Assembly (NCBI RefSeq): GCF_042656585.1
Contig: NZ_JBHSPG010000008.1
Origin: Thalassorhabdus alkalitolerans
Lineage (GTDB): Bacteria; Bacillota; Bacilli; Bacillales; Marinococcaceae
Strand: one strand, 5' to 3'
Length of the DNA stretch: 64,000 bases
Position 1 is the stretch's first letter. The number at the start of each line of letters is the position of its first letter. Positions 16,837 to 25,787 of this stretch are shown here, one piece after another. The notes under the pieces were generated by a model, which saw only the letters and a program-made list of their open reading frames with translations, had not been told where the DNA came from and did no database searches. A program made the position numbers and the translations under genes.

Positions 16837-17694
16837 ATGAAAGATACAGGTCTTGTTTTAGAAGGAGGGGGCATGCGCGGTCTATATACAGCCGGAGCTC
16901 TGGAATACTTTTTAACCCATAATATTCATTTCCCTTACATTGTTGGTGTCTCAGCAGGAGCATCTATGGCCTGCTCCTATTTATCCCGCCAGCACGGAAG
17001 AAACAAGCAAGTTAACATTGGGCTTGTAAATGATCCAAGGTTTCTGGGCTTTCGGAACCTCCTTCGTGAAAGAAGTTTGTTTGGCATGAACTTTCTCTTT
17101 GATGAAATCCCTACTAAAATTGTTCCGCTGGATTTTAAGGAAATTGCAGAAAGCGATCAAGAGCTGGTTATAGGAACGACAGACTGCAGAACCGGCAAGC
17201 CTTATTACATTAAAAGCAGCCAATGTGACGATTTACTCAATGCTGTGCGTGCTTCCAGCAGCATTCCCCTTCTCTCACCTGTTGTAAATTATGAGGGAAG
17301 AGAGCTTGTTGATGGCGGAGTTGCAGACCCCATACCAATAAAAAAAGCAGAAGAAGCAGGATACAAAAGAAACATTGTAATCCTTACTCGTGAAAAAGGG
17401 TACAGAAAGAAAGGATCACGAATGCAGCGAGTGACAAACAAACTGCTGCGCAAGTATCCTAATCTAATTGAAACGATAGAAACCAGGCATCAGCTCTATA
17501 ATCGTACCCTCGATTACATTGACGAACTTGAAGAAACAGGTAAGATCTTTGTGCTAAGACCTTCTAGAGAGGTGTCAATCAGCCGTACAGAGAAAAGCCA
17601 GGAGAAGCTCACTACTTTATACGAAGCCGGGTACTCGGACGCTAAAGCCTTGTTTCCTGACCTTCAGGCATCCAATACTACATTGCCTTCTTAA
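16837..17694 (+). CDS. Patatin-like phospholipase family protein (second copy)
   Basis: 285 residues from the ATG at 16837, seven bases after GGGAGGAG; an earlier ATG at 16717 lies on the preceding terminator and is rejected. GLVLEGGGMRGLYTAG, GVSAGASMA and LVDGGVADPIPIKKA carry the Ser-Asp dyad. The protein is collinear with its upstream neighbour over its whole length (shared ACSYLS, FRNL..E.SLFGM, ND/RDPRF, TTDC.TG.PYYI, VLRPSREV), so this is a tandem gene duplication that has diverged considerably. Confidence 0.92.
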   Translation: MKDTGLVLEGGGMRGLYTAGALEYFLTHNIHFPYIVGVSAGASMACSYLSRQHGRNKQVNIGLVNDPRFLGFRNLLRERSLFGMNFLFDEIPTKIVPLDFKEIAESDQELVIGTTDCRTGKPYYIKSSQCDDLLNAVRASSSIPLLSPVVNYEGRELVDGGVADPIPIKKAEEAGYKRNIVILTREKGYRKKGSRMQRVTNKLLRKYPNLIETIETRHQLYNRTLDYIDELEETGKIFVLRPSREVSISRTEKSQEKLTTLYEAGYSDAKALFPDLQASNTTLPS

Positions 17695-17725
17695 TGGCAA
17701 ATCATGATTGCTTCAGTCGCCACAT

Positions 17726-17748
17726 CCCGCTTACAAAGCGGGTTTTTT
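17726..17748 (+). terminator. Terminator after the second patatin gene
   Basis: CCCGCTT (17726-17732) and AAGCGGG (17736-17742) form a tight stem followed by six T residues. Confidence 0.85.
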
Positions 17749-17897
17749 ATTTAAAACGCTGGTTGTACTTCATGTAATTTTAAACAAAAGAAAAACAGGC
17801 TTTTATCATTACGTTCTAGAATACTATTCTTTAAGCGGCCTATGAGTGGCAAGAAGCCTATAGCCAATTAGACTTTGTGCCAGAAAGGAGTAAAACA

Positions 17898-18878
17898 ATG
17901 AATAAGCCCTCCATCCTCGTTTATAATCGAATATCCTCTCCTGTTATAAATGACTTAGAAAAGGATTTCAATCTTTCCTATTTTACTGATTTGGAAGGTT
18001 TGGACAATCCTGACTTCAAAGAAGCATTAGAAAAAGCTGAAGGAATTATTAATGTAGAACTGGAAGTAAACGAAAAGCTATTGAGCCATGCTCCTAACTT
18101 AAAAGTTGTATGTAATGTCTCAGTGGGCTACGACAACCTGGATATAGAGGCTCTTACAAAGCGTAACATTATGGCAACAAATACCCCTGGTGTGCTGACT
18201 GACACAACCGCTGATGCGATTTTCTCTATATTACTGGGCACAGCCCGCCGCATCCCCGAGCTAGATCAATACGTAAAGAACGGAGAATGGACAAAGGTTC
18301 TTCCGGAGGAAAAATTCGGAACCGATGTTCACCATAAAACGCTTGGCATTATAGGTATGGGTAGAATCGGACAAGCCATTGCCAAACGTGCCAGATTCGG
18401 CTTTGATATGAACATCCTCTACTATAACCGTTCTCACAAACCCGAAGCCGAGGATCAATATGAGGCTGAGTTTGTCTCCTTTGATGAGCTTTTAAGGCGC
18501 AGTGATTTTGTCTGCTTAATGACTCCTCTGACCAACGAGACAAGACATTTGATGAACCGTGAGGCTTTCCAAAAAATGAAGAATGAAGGAATTTTTATTA
18601 ACGGTTCACGAGGCGAAACAGTCGATGAAAAAGCGCTTATTGAAGCTCTGGAAGCCGGGGAAATAAAGGCTGCCGGTCTGGATGTTTTCCAGCAAGAGCC
18701 CGTTGATAAAGATAACCCGCTGCTGCATATGGAAAATGTGGTAACCACTCCTCACCTTGGCTCTTCCACTCATGAGAATGAACTAAATATGTCTCGACTG
18801 GCTGAAAAACATCTGCGTGCTGCCCTTCAAGGAAAGCAGCCAAAACATTTAATCAATGAAGAAACTGCGCCTTCATAA
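17898..18878 (+). CDS. D-isomer-specific 2-hydroxyacid dehydrogenase (glyoxylate/hydroxypyruvate reductase-like)
   Basis: 326 residues from the ATG at 17898 (AAAGGAG seven bases upstream). The NAD(P) Rossmann motif is GIIGMGRIGQAIAKRA. Catalytic residues are Arg in INGSRGETVDE, Glu in AGLDVFQQEP and His in TTPHLGSSTHE. This layout is typical of GyaR/GhrB-type reductases that reduce glyoxylate or hydroxypyruvate to glycolate or D-glycerate. Exact substrate is not visible. The following genes encode an aminotransferase and a tartrate/malate dehydrogenase, pointing to small hydroxy/keto acid metabolism. Confidence 0.88.
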   Translation: MNKPSILVYNRISSPVINDLEKDFNLSYFTDLEGLDNPDFKEALEKAEGIINVELEVNEKLLSHAPNLKVVCNVSVGYDNLDIEALTKRNIMATNTPGVLTDTTADAIFSILLGTARRIPELDQYVKNGEWTKVLPEEKFGTDVHHKTLGIIGMGRIGQAIAKRARFGFDMNILYYNRSHKPEAEDQYEAEFVSFDELLRRSDFVCLMTPLTNETRHLMNREAFQKMKNEGIFINGSRGETVDEKALIEALEAGEIKAAGLDVFQQEPVDKDNPLLHMENVVTTPHLGSSTHENELNMSRLAEKHLRAALQGKQPKHLINEETAPS

Positions 18879-18927
18879 GCATGTGTAGTAGGAACAAATT
18901 ACTTATTTAAAAACTGGAGGTTTTTTT

Positions 18928-20298
18928 ATGTCTGATCATAAAAGTGTTGCAAACGTCGAGGATTTTCAAAAGAAAGACCAGGAACATATCTGGCATGGCA
19001 TGCGTCCCCACAGCCCTGACCCATCAATGATTATCGAACATGCTATAGGCTCATGGGTTACTGACATTGAAGGTAACCGCTATTTGGATGGAATGTCTGG
19101 CTTGTGGTGTGTAAACGCTGGGTACGGAAGAAAAGAGATTGCAGAGGCTGCCTATGAACAAATGCTGGATATGCCTTACTATCCGTTAACCCAAAGTCAC
19201 GTCCCTGCTATTATGCTTGCAGAAAAGCTTAACGAATGGCTTGGTGATGAGTATGTGTTCTTTTTCTCCAACAGCGGCTCTGAGGCCAATGAAACAGCAT
19301 TTAAGCTTGTGCGTCAATACTTCCACCAAACAGGACGCCCCGGAAAACATAAATTTATTTCCCGTTACCGTTCCTATCACGGAAATACGATAGCAACATT
19401 AGCGGCGACCGGTCAGGCCCAAAGACGCTACAAGTACGAACCGCTAGCCCAAGGCTTTCTTCACGTGACCCCACCTGACTGCTACCGCTGCCCTTTTGGG
19501 AAGGAAGCTGAATCCTGCAGTTTGGAGTGTGCAAATGAAATTGACCGGACGATGACCTGGGAATTAAGTGATACAGTAGCCGGGGTTATAATGGAGCCTA
19601 TCATTACAGGAGGAGGCATCCTTGTTCCACATGATAATTACATGAAAAGAGTGAGAGAAATTTGCGATAAACATGATGCCCTCCTTATAGCTGATGAAGT
19701 AATCTGCGGCTTTGGGAGAACTGGAAAACCGTTTGGTTTCATGCATTACGATGTGAAACCGGACATTATTAGCATGGCAAAAGGAATTACAAGCGGCTAT
19801 CTCCCGCTCTCAGCCACTGCTGTCCGCAAGGATATATACGAAGCTTTTAAAGGAGACGACAAGCATGACCACTTCCGTCATGTAAACACATTTGGCGGCA
19901 ATCCAGCGGCCTGTGCTGCAGCCTTGAAAAATCTGGAGATTATGGAAAGTGAAAAGTTAGTTGAAAACTCTGCAACCCTGGGCAAAAAACTTCTCGAAGA
20001 CCTAAAGACGCTTGAATCCTTGCCGAACGTGGGAAGCATACGAGGAAAGGGTCTCCTTGCCGGGATAGAGCTTGTACAGGATAAAGAGACCAAGGAACCA
20101 CTAGATGAAAAGATTCTCGCCAAAATTGTTGGCTCTTGCAAAAAGAAAGGACTTATTATTGGAAAAACGTCAGATACAGTTGCCGGCTATAATAATATTC
20201 TGGCACTTTCCCCTCCTTTAAATTTAAACGATAAAGATTATAAATTCCTGCTTGAAACCTTTACTGAGACGGTAAAAGAAGTGTTGGCATCTGCTTAA
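18928..20298 (+). CDS. Class III pyridoxal phosphate aminotransferase (taurine/omega-amino acid:pyruvate type)
   Basis: 456 residues. SNSGSEANETAFKL binds the PLP phosphate; LIADEVICGFGRTGKPFGF and DIISMAKGITSGYLPLSA, with the Schiff-base Lys in MAKGI, are the class III signature. The N-terminal IWHGMRPHSP and the internal four-cysteine stretch DCYRCPFGKEAESCSLEC resemble taurine-pyruvate and beta-alanine-pyruvate aminotransferases. It starts 49 bases after the dehydrogenase gene with GGAGG upstream of the ATG, and probably shares its transcript. The amino donor cannot be told from sequence alone. Confidence 0.88.
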   Translation: MSDHKSVANVEDFQKKDQEHIWHGMRPHSPDPSMIIEHAIGSWVTDIEGNRYLDGMSGLWCVNAGYGRKEIAEAAYEQMLDMPYYPLTQSHVPAIMLAEKLNEWLGDEYVFFFSNSGSEANETAFKLVRQYFHQTGRPGKHKFISRYRSYHGNTIATLAATGQAQRRYKYEPLAQGFLHVTPPDCYRCPFGKEAESCSLECANEIDRTMTWELSDTVAGVIMEPIITGGGILVPHDNYMKRVREICDKHDALLIADEVICGFGRTGKPFGFMHYDVKPDIISMAKGITSGYLPLSATAVRKDIYEAFKGDDKHDHFRHVNTFGGNPAACAAALKNLEIMESEKLVENSATLGKKLLEDLKTLESLPNVGSIRGKGLLAGIELVQDKETKEPLDEKILAKIVGSCKKKGLIIGKTSDTVAGYNNILALSPPLNLNDKDYKFLLETFTETVKEVLASA

Positions 20299-20348
20299 TT
20301 TTTAATCGTTTACATTTGAATTCGCTTTTATGACAGAGTTTAAAGTAA

Positions 20349-20384
20349 AATAAGACTAGGTTCTGTCCGCCTGGTCTTATTTTC
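20349..20384 (+). terminator. Terminator after the aminotransferase gene
   Basis: AATAAGACTAGG (20349-20360) pairs with CCTGGTCTTATT (20370-20381), with one G-U pair, followed by a short T run. Confidence 0.75.
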
Positions 20385-20433
20385 GTTCCACGGACATTTC
20401 TCTTTTAATCTATACATAGTAGGAGTTGATTGC

Positions 20434-21513
20434 ATGACATACCGTATTGCAGTGATACCAGGGGATGGTATTGGACCAGAAGTAACCACTGAAGGGCTTA
20501 AGGTGTTAAAAACGATTGAAGAGTTAGATCCTTCCCTGTCATTTTCGTTTGAAAGCTTCCCATGGGGTTGTGAATATTACACGGAAAACGGAAAAATGAT
20601 GGATGATGACGGCATTGAAAAATTAAAGGACTTTGATGCAATCTATTTAGGAGCTGTTGGATTTCCAGGTGTTCCTGATCATATTTCTTTATGGGACCTT
20701 TTGTTGAAAATAAGAAAAGGCTTTGATCAGTATGTGAACCTCCGCCCTATAAAACTATTAAATGGCTCATCCACTCCGTTAAAGGACGATCCAAAGCTCA
20801 GAAACATCGATATGCTCGTTGTACGTGAAAATAGTGAAGGAGAGTATGCCGGTGCAGGCGACTGGCTTTTTAAAGGAAAGCCTGAAGAAGTGGTTCTGCA
20901 GACTGGGGTCTTTTCCCGAAAAGGAACGGAAAGAATTATCCGTCACGCTTTTGAAATTGCGAAAGAATCCGGTAAATCATTAACAAGCATAAGCAAAGGG
21001 AATGCCCTCAATTACTCGATGGTATTCTGGGATGAAGTGTTTGAAGAAGTAAGTCAGGACTATCCGGAAGTCACCACTTATTCTTACTTGGTTGATGCAG
21101 CCGCCATGTTCTTTGTCACTGACCCCGGAAGATTTGAAATCGTTGTCACCTCCAACCTGTTTGGAGATATCGTAACAGATTTAGGGGCAGGCTTAGCCGG
21201 AGGACTTGGTCTGGCTGCCGGAGCAAACATTAACCCGGAACGAAATTACCCATCCATGTTTGAGCCTGTTCACGGTTCCGCTCCTGACATTGCTGGAAAA
21301 GGCATTGCAAATCCTCTGGCTGCCGTGTGGTCAGTCAGTCAGATTTTAGACCACTTTGGTCACGAAGACTGGGGTGCACGCGTTTTAGAAGCAATCGAAA
21401 CTGTACTAACTGAGAAAAAAGCAAATACTCCTGATTTAGGGGGCGATGCTTCGACTAGCGCCGTTGGAACCGAGCTTTGCCGTGTCCTTGAAGAAAAATT
21501 TAAAAATGAATAA
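20434..21513 (+). CDS. Tartrate dehydrogenase / D-malate dehydrogenase (decarboxylating), YcsA/DmlA family
   Basis: 359 residues of the isocitrate/isopropylmalate dehydrogenase superfamily. It begins YRIAVIPGDGIGPEVT; the substrate loop has ISLWDLLLKIRKGFDQYVNLRP, and VVRENSEGEYAG follows. The metal and NAD regions are SNLFGDIVTDLGAGLAGGLGLAAGANI and EPVHGSAPDIAGKGIANPLA. The SLWDLLLKIRK loop, rather than a LeuB-type loop, indicates the TTUDH/DmlA branch acting on D-malate or tartrate. It stands alone between two terminators. Confidence 0.9.
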   Translation: MTYRIAVIPGDGIGPEVTTEGLKVLKTIEELDPSLSFSFESFPWGCEYYTENGKMMDDDGIEKLKDFDAIYLGAVGFPGVPDHISLWDLLLKIRKGFDQYVNLRPIKLLNGSSTPLKDDPKLRNIDMLVVRENSEGEYAGAGDWLFKGKPEEVVLQTGVFSRKGTERIIRHAFEIAKESGKSLTSISKGNALNYSMVFWDEVFEEVSQDYPEVTTYSYLVDAAAMFFVTDPGRFEIVVTSNLFGDIVTDLGAGLAGGLGLAAGANINPERNYPSMFEPVHGSAPDIAGKGIANPLAAVWSVSQILDHFGHEDWGARVLEAIETVLTEKKANTPDLGGDASTSAVGTELCRVLEEKFKNE

Positions 21514-21519
21514 TGATTG

Positions 21520-21554
21520 AAAAAAGGACTTCGCATGTTGCGAAGTCCTTTTTT
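21520..21554. terminator. Bidirectional terminator between tartrate dehydrogenase and amidohydrolase genes
   Basis: AAAAAAGGACTTCGC (21520-21534) pairs perfectly with GCGAAGTCCTTTTTT (21540-21554). The A and T runs on both sides make it work in both directions. Confidence 0.9.
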
Positions 21555-21558
21555 GACA

Positions 21559-22755
21559 TTACTTCTGTGCCAGGTTTTCCAAGGCATCCACTGCAAGCTG
21601 GGCCATGATTTCTGTCCCTGGTACTAACGTATCCTCGTTAAATTCAAATTCCTCATCATGAAGAGGCTTCTGTCTTTCCCTTCCAGGAATGGCTGTGCCA
21701 ATCCAATAAAAGAAGCCCGGATATTCTTCTAAAAACCGCCCAAAGTCCTCTCCACCAAGGCTCGGCTGTACTTCTGGCATTGATTTTTGCCCGACAATTT
21801 TTTCTACGGAAGAACGCAATGTCTCTTCCCATTCTTTGGAGTTGACCACTGCAGGATATCCATCCAGATATTCCAGCTGAATTGTCACCCCCATTGCTTC
21901 TTCAAGGCCTGAGAGAATGTCTTCCATTCGGCTTCTTGCTGTTTCTTTTACATCATCTTTATACGTGCGAAGTGTTCCTTCTATGGTTACTTCGCCAGGA
22001 AGAACGTTATAGCGTTTCCCACCATGGATTTCTCCAAGAGTCAGCACAGCAGACTCTAAAGGGTCCACGCTTCGGCTGATAATGGTTTGCAGGTCACTAA
22101 TCACTTGTCCTGCAACCACAATTGCATCCTTCCCTTGATGAGGCTTGCTGGCATGCCCTCCTTCTCCTTTAATAGTTATCTTAAAGCGGTCAGAGTTCGC
22201 TTGAACGGGTCCAGAAAGCACCCCTACCTCTCCCACTTCCAATTCTGGCTGAGCGTGTTGGGCAAAGATGGCATCAGGCTTGTGTTTAGAAAACACCCCG
22301 TCTTTCATCATATCTTCAGCGCCTCCGATAGGCGAAAGCTCCTCCGCTGGCTGAAAGACAAGGAGAACCTTGCCGGGCAGCTTATCCTGCTTCTTTTTTA
22401 AGATAAGCGCAACCCCCATCAACATGGCAGTATGAGCATCATGCCCGCACGCATGCATGACCCCTTCCTTCTTTGAAGCATAAGGGAGTCCGGTTTTTTC
22501 ATCGATAGGCAATGCATCCATATCCCCACGAAGAGCGATCGTTTTCCCTTCCTTTTCTCCCTCAATAATCGCCAGGATACCATGGGTGGCAAACCCAGTT
22601 TCATATGGTATGTCATGCTCGTCTAAAAATTTCTGAATCGTTTTTGAGGTATGCTCTTCCTCTTGGCTTAATTCTGGGTTTTCGTGAAAGTAACGTCTGT
22701 ATTCTATGAGTGTTTCTTCTATTTCTTTCCCAAGCCCTTTGATTTCCAGACTCAT
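21559..22755 (-). CDS. M20 family metallopeptidase / amidohydrolase (hippurate hydrolase-like)
   Basis: 398 residues. Metal-binding motifs of the M20D subfamily are intact: IALRGDMDALPI, MHACGHDAHTAMLMG, FQPAEE (catalytic Glu) and the lid domain around KGEGGHASKPHQGKDAI. It belongs with the N-acyl amino acid amidohydrolases (YhaA, AmhX and HipO types) that remove acyl groups from amino acids in the cytoplasm. Substrate is not visible. The gene is monocistronic, facing the tartrate dehydrogenase terminator. Confidence 0.9.
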   Translation of the reverse strand: MSLEIKGLGKEIEETLIEYRRYFHENPELSQEEEHTSKTIQKFLDEHDIPYETGFATHGILAIIEGEKEGKTIALRGDMDALPIDEKTGLPYASKKEGVMHACGHDAHTAMLMGVALILKKKQDKLPGKVLLVFQPAEELSPIGGAEDMMKDGVFSKHKPDAIFAQHAQPELEVGEVGVLSGPVQANSDRFKITIKGEGGHASKPHQGKDAIVVAGQVISDLQTIISRSVDPLESAVLTLGEIHGGKRYNVLPGEVTIEGTLRTYKDDVKETARSRMEDILSGLEEAMGVTIQLEYLDGYPAVVNSKEWEETLRSSVEKIVGQKSMPEVQPSLGGEDFGRFLEEYPGFFYWIGTAIPGRERQKPLHDEEFEFNEDTLVPGTEIMAQLAVDALENLAQK

Positions 22756-22884
22756 GCTTTTTCCTCCTTATACGCAGTAATACTTGAGTCAGTAAATACT
22801 CTTACTTGTCCTATACCCGATTTTCATTCTGCAAACATGTTTTTCAGGATGTATAGGGCTTTTATTCAATGTAGGTTTTAGCAG

Positions 22885-22900
22885 TTTGCTTATAAGCAAA
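22885..22900. promoter_or_regulatory. 16-bp perfect palindrome in the 400-base gap upstream of the AraC gene
   Basis: TTTGCTTATAAGCAAA is a perfect palindrome in the gap 22756-23165, which otherwise holds no gene I can support. It could be an operator for the divergent amidohydrolase or the AraC-type regulator gene. Confidence 0.35.
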
Positions 22901-23165
22901 GTGGTATAAATAAATGAGTTTTTGCTTAAAACGCTAGAATGAAACAACTGAAGCAAGGACAAATATTTCGATCCAGACTACCGATAAATAAGCCCAAATA
23001 AGAAAAAGTCACCTGGAATTATGCCTGGATACCCATATATTACGAACGTGTGTAATGATTTTTGTATGTAAGAGCATGATCATCAACCCTGCAGAAGTGT
23101 GCACCAATAGTCGGGGTCCAGTGCCCCATAATTGTTATTCTATTGTTGAAAGGGAGGTCATGATG

Positions 23166-24011
23166 ATGGATTCACTGGAAAATATGAATGGAGCAATAAG
23201 CTATATTGAAGATAATTTGATGCATGAAATCGATTTTCAAGAAGTGTCAAGAATTGCACAATGTTCGGAATACCACTTTAAAAGAATGTTTTCATTCCTG
23301 GCTGGCGTGTCGCTTTCAGAATATATCAGACGACGTCGACTGACACATGCTGCTTTTGATTTGAAGAATAGCACTGAAAAGGTAATAGATATAGCAATGA
23401 AATATGGCTATCATTCACCAGATGCCTTTACAAGAGCCTTTCAAAGCCTTCATGGAGTTACTCCGACAGAGGCACGCCTCCATGCTCATTCAATCAAAGC
23501 TTTTCCAAAAATGACCTTCCAACTAACAATAAAAGGAGGAACAGAATTGAATTACAGAATTGAGGAGAAAGGCGCATTTCGAGTGGCAGGTTGGAAAAAA
23601 AGGATTACACTGGTGCCTGCAGGTACAAACCCTGAAATATCGGGGATGTGGGAGTCTATTAGTGATAAAACATATACACAAATTGAAAGCTTAGCTGAAT
23701 TAGAACCTAGAGGGATCATCAATGTATGTACGAATTTTTCTGAGGGACGAAGTCAACATGGCGAACTGGATTACTACATTGCAGCTGCTACAACGAAACA
23801 ATGCCCAGAAAATTTGGAAGAGCTTGAGATTCAGAAGAATACTTGGGCGGTGTTTGAGGTGGAGGGCGATTGGGATAAAGTGCAAGATGCCTGGGGAAGA
23901 ATCTATTCGGAATGGTTTCCTTCCTCTGGATACGAGCATGTAGAGGGGCCGGAAATACTTGCGAGTAAAGAGAATAAAAATGAGATATGGATGACAGTAA
24001 GGAAAAAATAG
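23166..24011 (+). CDS. AraC family transcriptional regulator with GyrI-like effector-binding domain
   Basis: 281 residues from the third of three consecutive ATGs (23160, 23163, 23166), eight bases after GGGAGG. The N-terminal 100 residues hold two helix-turn-helix units (VSRIAQCSEYHFKRMFS and VIDIAMKYGYHSPDAFTRAFQ, then GVTPTEAR), the XylS/AraC signature. The rest is a GyrI-like/AraC-E effector domain (FRVAGWKKRITL to WMTVRK) of the Rob/SoxS-partner type that often senses drugs. It is richer in A and T than its neighbours, suggesting separate ancestry. Confidence 0.87.
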   Translation: MDSLENMNGAISYIEDNLMHEIDFQEVSRIAQCSEYHFKRMFSFLAGVSLSEYIRRRRLTHAAFDLKNSTEKVIDIAMKYGYHSPDAFTRAFQSLHGVTPTEARLHAHSIKAFPKMTFQLTIKGGTELNYRIEEKGAFRVAGWKKRITLVPAGTNPEISGMWESISDKTYTQIESLAELEPRGIINVCTNFSEGRSQHGELDYYIAAATTKQCPENLEELEIQKNTWAVFEVEGDWDKVQDAWGRIYSEWFPSSGYEHVEGPEILASKENKNEIWMTVRKK

Positions 24012-24220
24012 AGTAGTTAAACTAAAAGGTAGAGACCCGAGGACCAACAGATGTCTTTGTTGTTAGATTTCGGTTTTCAAAGATTTGTCTGGCTTAAGGA
24101 ACAGCAAAAAAATATATAAAATGAAATGCTAAATACAATCAGATTTATATCAACCCGAACTTCTTATGCTCAAGCTCCGGTCTCCCTTCTTCACGCTCTC
24201 TACCAAGGCACAAGTCCCCA

Positions 24221-24252
24221 TAAAAAACTGCAGCCACTCTCTATGGCTGCAG
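24221..24252 (-). terminator. Terminator of the YhfP-like gene
   Basis: On the minus strand CTGCAGCCA (24252-24244) pairs with TGGCTGCAG (24236-24228), followed by TTTTTTATG. Confidence 0.88.
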
Positions 24253-24265
24253 CACTGCACTTAGG

Positions 24266-25258
24266 TTATAGCTCTACCACTTTTCTTCCTCTTACCTTTG
24301 CTTGTAAAATCTCTGATAACGTGTCAGGCAGTTCTTCAAGAGTAATTGTCTCCTCTATGGTTTCAAGCAAATCTTCTACTTTCAGGTCACCTGCCAGACG
24401 TTCCCATACGTTCTGACGACGTTCCATTGGACAATGCACCGAATCTATTCCAACTAGATTTACGCCTCGCAAAATGAAAGGAAACACACTCGTCGGTACC
24501 TTTGTGCCTCCAGTCAATCCACTTACCGCGACTGCCCCACCATACTTTACGGTGCTTAAAATATAAGACAATGTCTCCCCGCCAACAGGGTCGACAGCTC
24601 CTGCCCATCTTTGTTTATCAAGGGGCCTGATTTTTTCAGGGTTGAGCTCTTCACGAGACACAATTTCAGATGCCCCCAGTTCTTTTAAATAATTATGTTC
24701 TGATTCTTTGCCTGTGCTTGCTACCACCTCATATCCAAGCTTAGCAAGCATAGCCACAGCCATGCTTCCGACTCCTCCGGTAGCTCCTGATACTAGAACC
24801 GGCCCATCTTCAGGAGTAACACCTTCCTCTTGAAGCCTAATGACAGACAGCCCTGCAGTAAATCCAGCTGTGCCAAAAATCATTGCTTCTTTTAAGGATA
24901 GACCTTGAGGCAGCGGCACTACCCATTCCGATGGAACTCTTGCGTACTCACTGTATCCGCCGAAATGATCCACGCCAAGATCGTAGCTTGTTACAATGAC
25001 CTTATCACCTTTAGAAAATGAGCTGCTATCCGATGACTCTACGACTCCGGCAAGATCAATGCCGGGCACCATCGGATAACTGGATACGATGTTTCCATTT
25101 TTGGTTGCAGCAAGTCCGTCTTTAAAGTTCACACTGGAATAATGGACTTTAATAAGTACATCACCTGCAGGAAGGTCATCTTGTTGGAGCTCTTTTACGT
25201 TGACACTTACCTCTTCATCTCCGCTTTTATCCACAACTAATGCTTTGAAAGAATTCAT
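24266..25258 (-). CDS. Medium-chain oxidoreductase, YhdH/YhfP family (acrylyl-CoA reductase-like)
   Basis: 330 residues from the second ATG at 25258 (GGAGG six bases upstream), the usual length of YhfP. It has a zinc-free MDR fold: SSVNFKDGLAAT, the GroES-like fold, then FGTAGFTAGLSV and the NADP-binding LVSGATGGVGSMAVAMLAKLGYEVVA. VDPVGGETL and RGVNLVGIDSVHCP are family-specific. E. coli AcuI of this family reduces acryloyl-CoA; the role here is inferred by similarity only. Confidence 0.9.
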   Translation of the reverse strand: MNSFKALVVDKSGDEEVSVNVKELQQDDLPAGDVLIKVHYSSVNFKDGLAATKNGNIVSSYPMVPGIDLAGVVESSDSSSFSKGDKVIVTSYDLGVDHFGGYSEYARVPSEWVVPLPQGLSLKEAMIFGTAGFTAGLSVIRLQEEGVTPEDGPVLVSGATGGVGSMAVAMLAKLGYEVVASTGKESEHNYLKELGASEIVSREELNPEKIRPLDKQRWAGAVDPVGGETLSYILSTVKYGGAVAVSGLTGGTKVPTSVFPFILRGVNLVGIDSVHCPMERRQNVWERLAGDLKVEDLLETIEETITLEELPDTLSEILQAKVRGRKVVEL

Positions 25259-25446
25259 CATACGCCTCCAGTTTTCCTCGTATTTGTATGCACTTCTCTC
25301 TTTTTCCACTCCTTACAGACTCACCTATATTGTAAGGCCTCTTAAGGGCATCTATCAATGAATAAGGGAAGCGCTTTATTTATACGGAATTAAAATTATT
25401 AAACTACAAAAAAAATACAGGTGCAGAATTGCCACACCCGTATCCA

Positions 25447-25482
25447 TAATAAAACGCAGCCCCCCGATTGGAGAACTGCGTG
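25447..25482 (-). terminator. Probable terminator after tRNA-Ala
   Basis: On the minus strand ACGCAG (25481-25476) pairs with CTGCGT (25459-25454), followed by TTTATTATGG. The loop is long, so confidence is moderate. Confidence 0.45.
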
Positions 25483-25527
25483 GTTTCATAAATTCAACTT
25501 GCTGTGTTCAAGAATGTTCATTAGTAT

Positions 25528-25603
25528 TGGTGGAGCATAGCGGGCTCGAACCGCTGACCTCCACACTGCCAGTGTGGCGCTCTCCCAGCTGAGCTAATGC
25601 CCC
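25528..25603 (-). tRNA. tRNA-Ala (anticodon GGC), with encoded CCA end
   Basis: A complete cloverleaf of 76 bases on the minus strand: acceptor GGGGCAT/ATGCTCC with the G3-U70 pair that identifies alanine tRNA, D arm GCTC AGCTGGGA GAGC, anticodon stem CCACA/TGTGG with loop CTGGCAG (GGC), and T arm AGCGG TTCGAGC CCGCT. The CCA is encoded. It is a single tRNA gene, not part of a cluster here. Confidence 0.97.
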
Positions 25604-25787
25604 ATTTTTCTCATTATATTAGGAGAATCAGATCATTTGCGTTCTTTGTTATATTATCTCGCAAGAAGAATGTTTCTAAAATATAACAAGGTTTTCGACA
25701 TAAGTCAACATTTATTCTACCCTTCTTTTTATTTTTTAAAACTTTTTATTTTCTCTTCACTTCTAGTATTAGTCAAAAGAAAAATAT

